From contig NZ_CP123990.1 of assembly GCF_029919115.1 (NCBI RefSeq), positions 124,001 to 188,000 on the forward strand: a stretch of 64,000 bases of DNA, in the 5' to 3' direction. Shown piece after piece: positions 61,665-64,000 of the stretch. Made by a program: the position numbers and the translations under genes. The stretch's first letter is position 1; each line of letters starts with the position of its first letter. Source of the DNA: Variovorax paradoxus. GTDB lineage: Bacteria > Pseudomonadota > Gammaproteobacteria > Burkholderiales > Burkholderiaceae_C. Under the pieces are notes generated by a model that saw only the letters and a program-made list of their open reading frames with translations, made no database searches and was not told where the DNA came from.

Positions 61665-62186
61665 ATGAACCTTTTGCGTCTCCGGCAGCCGATGGCTGCG
61701 TTGGTATTGGGCGGCACAGCAGCATTCTTGGGGGCCATGGCCACATCGGCCCATGCGTTCTCGAACCCGCCCATACAGATGGCGCAAGGCGTCGAATACA
61801 TGTGCGGGGGCACGAGCAAGGCCGAGGCGTCGTTCATGCAGATGGTGTCGCCGCGGTGGGCGGCGACCATCGAGTTCGGCATCAACGACAGCACGCAAAA
61901 GAGCAATTTCCCGGTGCGGGCCGCGGTTCAGGTGCGCGAAAAGTACACGGGCCGCCCCGTGATGGAGGCGCAGTCGAACGGCCCCTACATGCTGGCCCGG
62001 CTCGATCCCGGCGCATACGACGTGAACGTGACGCTCGGCGGCCTGACGATCACGCAGACACTGACCGTGATTGCCGGCGTGCCGGCCCGCGCGGTCTTCA
62101 TGTGGCCTTCGAACTTCGACATGGCGTCGGTGCTGCCGCCCGCGCCGCAAACGCAGGCATTCGCGCAGACATCCGCCGCCCGCTGA
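61665..62186 (+). CDS. Secreted protein of unknown function, tandem paralog 1
   Basis: This 173-residue protein has a signal peptide (MAALVLGGTAAFLGAMATSAHA) and a mature domain opening FSNPPIQMAQGVEYMCGG. The order of motifs, PRWAATIEF, GPYMLARLDPGAYDV, QTLTVIAGVPARAVFMWP and DMAS, is shared with the protein at 62329-62814. The ARLDPGxYxV block resembles the carboxypeptidase regulatory-like (beta-sandwich) fold. The ATG 61665 was chosen over upstream starts because it begins the signal peptide. Function is unknown. Confidence 0.8.
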   Translation: MNLLRLRQPMAALVLGGTAAFLGAMATSAHAFSNPPIQMAQGVEYMCGGTSKAEASFMQMVSPRWAATIEFGINDSTQKSNFPVRAAVQVREKYTGRPVMEAQSNGPYMLARLDPGAYDVNVTLGGLTITQTLTVIAGVPARAVFMWPSNFDMASVLPPAPQTQAFAQTSAAR

Positions 62187-62328
62187 ACCCCGCTTTCCCC
62201 CGGTTCAGGCTGCGGGGACGACGGGGCCGGTCTTTCCTCTTTTCTTGTTAAGCCTTGCCTAAGGCCCGCGCCGCACAGTGGCGTCGTGGCTCTTTGCCAC
62301 GCAGACAAGGAAGAAAGGATTTCAGACC

Positions 62329-62814
62329 ATGACCTCCCTGATTTCATCTCGCCGGCGGCCCCTTGCGGCCGCCGCGCTGTGCGGCGCCGTTCTTCTTGCG
62401 GCGCTTTCTCCGGCGCACGCGGCGGTCAACCCGCCCATCTACATGACGCACGGCATCGAGTACATGAGCGGCGGCATCGGCAGCGACGAGGCCCAGCTGA
62501 TGGAAACCGTGGCGCCACGCTGGCCGGCCACCTTCGAATTTGCCATCAAGGACCACAAGGGCGCCGAGTTCGCGGCCGACGTTCACGTGACGGTGCGCAA
62601 CAGCAAGGGCGCCGCGCTGATCGACAACGTGGTGTCGGGCGGCCCGTTCATGGTGGCCCGGCTCGACCCCGGGACTTACGAAGTGGAGGCTCGCTTGCTT
62701 GGAAACACGCTCAAGCAAACGCTGCACGTCTTGCCGGGTACGCCCGCAAAGGTGGCATTCGTGTGGCCAGCCGGCACCGACATGGCATCTGCCGGCACGC
62801 GCCCGGTGCAGTAG
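62329..62814 (+). CDS. Secreted protein of unknown function, tandem paralog 2
   Basis: This 161-residue protein has a signal peptide (RRRPLAAAALCGAVLLAALS, cleaved after AHA) and the same architecture as its neighbour: AVNPPIYMTHGIEYMSGG, PRWPATFEFAI, GPFMVARLDPGTYEV, QTLHVLPGTPAKVAFVWP and DMAS. An aagaaagga site precedes ATG 62329. Sequence similarity and adjacency imply tandem duplication with divergence, giving two exported domains. Function is unknown. Confidence 0.8.
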   Translation: MTSLISSRRRPLAAAALCGAVLLAALSPAHAAVNPPIYMTHGIEYMSGGIGSDEAQLMETVAPRWPATFEFAIKDHKGAEFAADVHVTVRNSKGAALIDNVVSGGPFMVARLDPGTYEVEARLLGNTLKQTLHVLPGTPAKVAFVWPAGTDMASAGTRPVQ

Positions 62815-63004
62815 CGCGCGTGTGCGGCCGGTACCCTTGCCGCTGAGCCGTGCGGTTCGGCGCATGTATCGCCGGCAACGCCTGCTATCTGGATACCCGA
62901 CGCTATAGAAAAAATAGCGGCCTGTGGCCGAGCGGCCGTCTTGAATGCGCGGCATGCGCCTTGCACATGTTGCGTCCCGGGCAGTGCCCGTTCCCATTGC
63001 CCCC

Positions 63005-64000
63005 ATGCCGATACGTCCCCTGAGCGTCCTCACCGCGCTACTGCATGTCTACATAGCGCTGCGCCTGGTGCCGGCGCTGGCCATGCTCACGCCCGCCTGG
63101 CCGCTGCCGCTTGCCGCGCTCGCCGTTTCGGCTTTCACGATTCCGCTGCCGTTCGTTTCGCGCCGCTCGGAGCGCAGCGCTTCGCTGAAAGAGGCGCTCA
63201 AATGGACCGGGCTGATCAGCATGGGCTGGTTCTCCTCGATGTTCGTGCTGACGCTGCTGCGCGACGTGGGCCTGTTGCTCACCTGGCTTGCGAGCGCGGT
63301 GGCCGGCCTGCAGGTGTCCTGGAGCGCGGTGCTGCCGTGGAGCGCAATGGCCGTTCCGGTGGTGGCCACACTGGCATCGCTGGTGGGTTTTCTCAATGCC
63401 CGCCGCACCGCGGCCGTCAAGCGTGTGGAGGTTCCCATCCAGGGACTGCCTTCCGCGCTCGAGGGCTTCACGATTGCGCAGCTCAGCGACATCCACGTTG
63501 GGCCGACGATCCGGAGCGACTACATCCAGCGCATCGTCGACGCCGTGAACCGCCTCGGCGCCGACGCCATCGCGATCACCGGCGACCTGGTGGACGGCAC
63601 CGTGGCCGAGTTGCGCGAGCACATTGCACCCCTGGCCGGCCTTCGCGCGCGGCACGGCACCTTCGTGGTCACGGGCAACCACGAGTACTACGCCGGCGCC
63701 CACGCGTGGATCGACGAACTGCGCCGGCTCGGGCTGAAGGTGCTGCTCAACGAGCACGTGGTGTTGCAGACGCGCAATGTGCGCGGTGCGCAGAACGACG
63801 AAGAACTGTTCGAAAGCCAGCTGGTGCTTGCCGGGGTGACCGACTTCACCGCCGGCCATTTCGATGCCGCGCATGAAAGCGATCCGCATCTTGCGCTGCA
63901 CGACGCGCCGCCGCTGGTGCACACGCGCGTGCTGCTGGCCCACCAGCCGCGCAGTGCGCCGCTCGCGGCCCGGGCCGGCTACCAGCTGCAGCTGTCGGGC
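63005..64000 (+). CDS. Membrane metallophosphoesterase, 3' truncated by window
   Basis: At least 332 residues are visible, and the gene runs off the end of the window. The N-terminal half has about four hydrophobic helices (LSVLTALLHVYIALRLVPALAML and others), and the C-terminal half is a calcineurin-like phosphoesterase with AQLSDIHVG, AITGDLVDG and VTGNHEYYAG, all metal ligands of that superfamily. The start is uncertain: ATG 63005 or an in-frame ATG at 62945. Related proteins act on lipid or nucleotide phosphates at the membrane, including YkuE-like enzymes, but the substrate here is unknown. Confidence 0.88.
   Translation, partial: MPIRPLSVLTALLHVYIALRLVPALAMLTPAWPLPLAALAVSAFTIPLPFVSRRSERSASLKEALKWTGLISMGWFSSMFVLTLLRDVGLLLTWLASAVAGLQVSWSAVLPWSAMAVPVVATLASLVGFLNARRTAAVKRVEVPIQGLPSALEGFTIAQLSDIHVGPTIRSDYIQRIVDAVNRLGADAIAITGDLVDGTVAELREHIAPLAGLRARHGTFVVTGNHEYYAGAHAWIDELRRLGLKVLLNEHVVLQTRNVRGAQNDEELFESQLVLAGVTDFTAGHFDAAHESDPHLALHDAPPLVHTRVLLAHQPRSAPLAARAGYQLQLSG

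Overview
The window is high-GC DNA densely packed with genes, from the replication-origin region of a betaproteobacterium. The gene content and order (rpmH-dnaA-dnaN-gyrB, MetX/MetW methionine synthesis, LptD-SurA-RsmA, MaeB, tkt-gap) point to Burkholderiales, family Comamonadaceae, most likely Variovorax or a close relative. The genus is an inference from resemblance; I could not run any search.

Layout. 1-6.5 kb: a pirin tail, a YciI protein, a protealysin-type metalloprotease overlapping its emfourin-type inhibitor, an Nramp Mn/Fe importer, a small monooxygenase, and a tandemly duplicated two-gene lipoprotein cassette. 6.5-13.3 kb: tkt-gap on the minus strand, then speD, a MurU-like uridylyltransferase and pepP on the plus strand, then a LysR regulator. 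13.3-20.8 kb: a phytase-like esterase and a five-gene minus-strand operon (SPFH-SHOCT, DUF4178, DUF350, membrane-bound spermidine synthase, Tat/lipobox flavin amine oxidase) that looks like a membrane-associated polyamine system. 21-33.5 kb: maeB, a secreted barnase-like RNase with its barstar, then lptD-surA-rsmA diverging from amgK-rsmE, an M20 peptidase and YidB. 33.6-42 kb: an MFS transporter, an M20 dipeptidase, DUF72, bactofilin, a frameshifted K+ channel, YigZ, metX-metW behind a SAM-II-like riboswitch and terminator, and a GDT1-type Mn exporter behind a Mn (yybP-ykoY) riboswitch.

42-53 kb: an RRM/glycine-rich RNA-binding protein whose ribosome-binding site lies in a hairpin, an SDR, kdsD-kdsC-lptC, a Kef-type antiporter, a zinc-ribbon protein, a cNMP-binding protein, mnmE, yidC, yidD, rnpA and rpmH. 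53.9-59.6 kb: the likely oriC, then dnaA, dnaN and gyrB. Genes on both sides are read away from the origin. 59.8-64 kb: an accessory end with a Tat/lipobox alpha/beta hydrolase, a small membrane protein, two tandem secreted paralogs of unknown function and a metallophosphoesterase cut by the window edge.

Linked functions recur. Outer-membrane LPS supply uses kdsD, kdsC, lptC, lptD and surA. Peptidoglycan recycling uses amgK and murU, which are 20 kb apart. Polyamine synthesis joins speD to the membrane spermidine synthase. Manganese is handled by an Nramp importer and a riboswitch-controlled exporter. No rRNA, tRNA, CRISPR array, insertion sequence or prophage was seen.
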